64,000 nucleotides of DNA, taken from assembly GCF_900099605.1 (NCBI RefSeq), contig NZ_FNDK01000014.1, forward strand, positions 1 to 64,000, written 5' to 3'. Positions 63,173 to 64,000 of the stretch are shown here, one piece after another. This DNA comes from Alteribacillus persepolensis. GTDB lineage: Bacteria > Bacillota > Bacilli > Bacillales > Marinococcaceae. The stretch's first letter is position 1, and every line of letters starts with the position of its first letter. Both the position numbers and the translations under genes were made by a program. A model generated the notes under the pieces. That model was not told where the DNA came from, ran no database searches, and saw only the letters and a list, made by a program, of their open reading frames with translations.

Positions 63173-63624
63173 GTTCATCACCTCCATTTGTTAAAAAAAT
63201 TCCCGTCCATATGGAGGTCTAAACGATCAGCTTGGCATTTGTCATAAAATTGTAACGATACAGGCGTTATTTTTCTTTCCTATTGTTCATGTTATGTCCC
63301 CGTTTTGTTTATTCTTCTCTTGACACTAGATTGTTTTTTGGCTGATGAAAGGTTTCACGTAAATTGTTCGCGGCTTGCACATACTGTTTGGACACCGGCA
63401 ATATTTACCCCTTGATCCATAAGAATTGTACTTTCTTTACAATGCTTTAAATCCTGTCAAGAAAGCATTCGTTGACTGCCTCGATTGCTTTTTGGAGAAA
63501 TGAACTGCTGTTTTCAGCATATCGAATGTGACGCGCACTTAACGACGTTCATTCTTGTATGCTGCACTAAGGGAAAGCAGCCCGTATAACGGCGAATATG
63601 TTCCTTCCTCTCCGGTTTCCTCCT
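63173..63624. other. Spacer before the exonuclease gene
   Basis: About 450 bp. No gene supported. A plus-strand TTGACA is seen near 63321 without a good -10. Confidence 0.4.
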
Positions 63625-64000
63625 TTACCGCTGCTGTTTGTTTAAATGCACATAAACATCTTGCAGCGTTTCATATCCTTTTTTCTGTACGTCTTTCATG
63701 GAACGATTCCATAATTCTGCCGCTAGTAAAGCATCTTCAAGTGCATGATGGCGGTTTTGGACAGGAATATCATAATATTGGCAGCAACCTTCCAGCTCTA
63801 CTGAGGAAACGTGAGGAGCAGCAATGTTAAATAAAAATGAGGTATCCAAAAGCCGGTGTTGAAACTGGCTACCCATTGCTTGAAACGTAGCGTGCTGAAG
63901 AAATCGTTGTTCGTGACGGGCGTGGTGAGCGACAAGAATATCTGTTTGAATAAATGCATAAAATTTCTGCAATGCTTCCGGCAACAGCGGCGCACTCTCC
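63625..64000 (-). CDS. DnaQ-type 3'-5' exonuclease (5' end beyond window)
   Basis: The visible 124 codons are the C-terminal part; the frame is open to the edge (ESAPLLPEALQKFYAF), so the true start and Exo I motif are outside. Exo II LVAHHARHEQRFL and Exo III NRHHALEDALLAAEL (HxAxxD) are present. Such DEDDh exonucleases degrade single-stranded DNA or oligonucleotides in repair. Stand-alone or fused is not known. Confidence 0.85.
   Translation of the reverse strand, partial: ESAPLLPEALQKFYAFIQTDILVAHHARHEQRFLQHATFQAMGSQFQHRLLDTSFLFNIAAPHVSSVELEGCCQYYDIPVQNRHHALEDALLAAELWNRSMKDVQKKGYETLQDVYVHLNKQQR

Noticed and set aside
63346-63362. Possible parS (GTTTCACGTAAA)
   Set aside because: Second half-site is missing.

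Overview
The window is chromosomal DNA from a low-GC Gram-positive, spore-forming member of the Bacillaceae. Spo0F, GerQ and a YteA-type regulator point to sporulation. LexA-, CtsR-, FadR-, Fur- and CsoR-type operators of the Bacillus kind are present. Gene order follows the Bacillus subtilis spo0F-ywjG-pyrG-rpoE ... ywjF-ywjE ... argS-ywiB ... ywhE-ywhD-ywgA-ywfO-ywfL-pta-hemQ-gerQ-ywdK-ywdI region. Ectoine hydrolase and hydroxyectoine-type dehydratase genes and acidic secreted-protein linkers suggest a halophilic or halotolerant species (inference). A near-perfect ParB parS site at 54.26 kb fits the origin-proximal arc where B. subtilis carries these genes. No rRNA, tRNA, CRISPR array or intact insertion sequence was seen.

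Layout. 0.3-4 kb: spo0F, DUF2529 gene, pyrG (with a textbook GGGC-start/terminator attenuator) and rpoE. 4-14.8 kb: a minus-strand acyl-CoA operon (thiolase, 3-hydroxyacyl-CoA dehydrogenase, two acyl-CoA dehydrogenases, TetR regulator, fused isobutyryl-CoA mutase IcmF) next to the FadF-type iron-sulfur oxidoreductase, which has a FadR operator over its -35. 15.5-19.7 kb: cardiolipin synthase, P1B-4 metal-efflux ATPase, alpha/beta hydrolase, XapX protein. 20-22 kb: argS and ywiB.

22.3-44.7 kb is an accessory stretch set between ywiB and pbpG. It opens with a ParM-like actin / ParR-like adaptor / PAP2 operon preceded by a cluster of AACATGTT repeats that looks like a plasmid-type centromere. 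It continues with an EutC-like cyclodeaminase, an M42 peptidase, CopZ/CsoR, a SEDS protein, an EamA transporter, a BsuPI-like protein, DUF421, a divergent AroA, a Fur-boxed Fbp iron ABC transporter, a degenerate thymidylate-kinase-like protein, an SOS-boxed YolD, a YteA-like protein, a phytoene-desaturase-like flavoprotein, and the divergent ectoine genes doeA and eutB.

44.9-64 kb returns to the conserved core: pbpG, ywhD, ywgA, ywfO, a dicarboxylate/glutamate symporter, lipL, pta, hemQ, gerQ, clpE with three CtsR sites, DUF3817, DUF368, ywdK, ywdI and a 5'-truncated DnaQ-type exonuclease running off the edge. Between pta and hemQ sit two atypical genes, an OYE-fold protein lacking the family's active-site histidines and a short crotonase-fold protein.

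The intergenic DNA holds a dispersed repeat (consensus start AAGAAAAGCGCAAGCGCC, six copies, all on the plus strand), a second repeat family in two copies, a ~293-bp MITE-like element with 13-bp inverted ends, and many strong bidirectional terminators. The best candidate for an under-described system is the chromosomal ParM/ParR/PAP2 locus at 22.4-25.06 kb.
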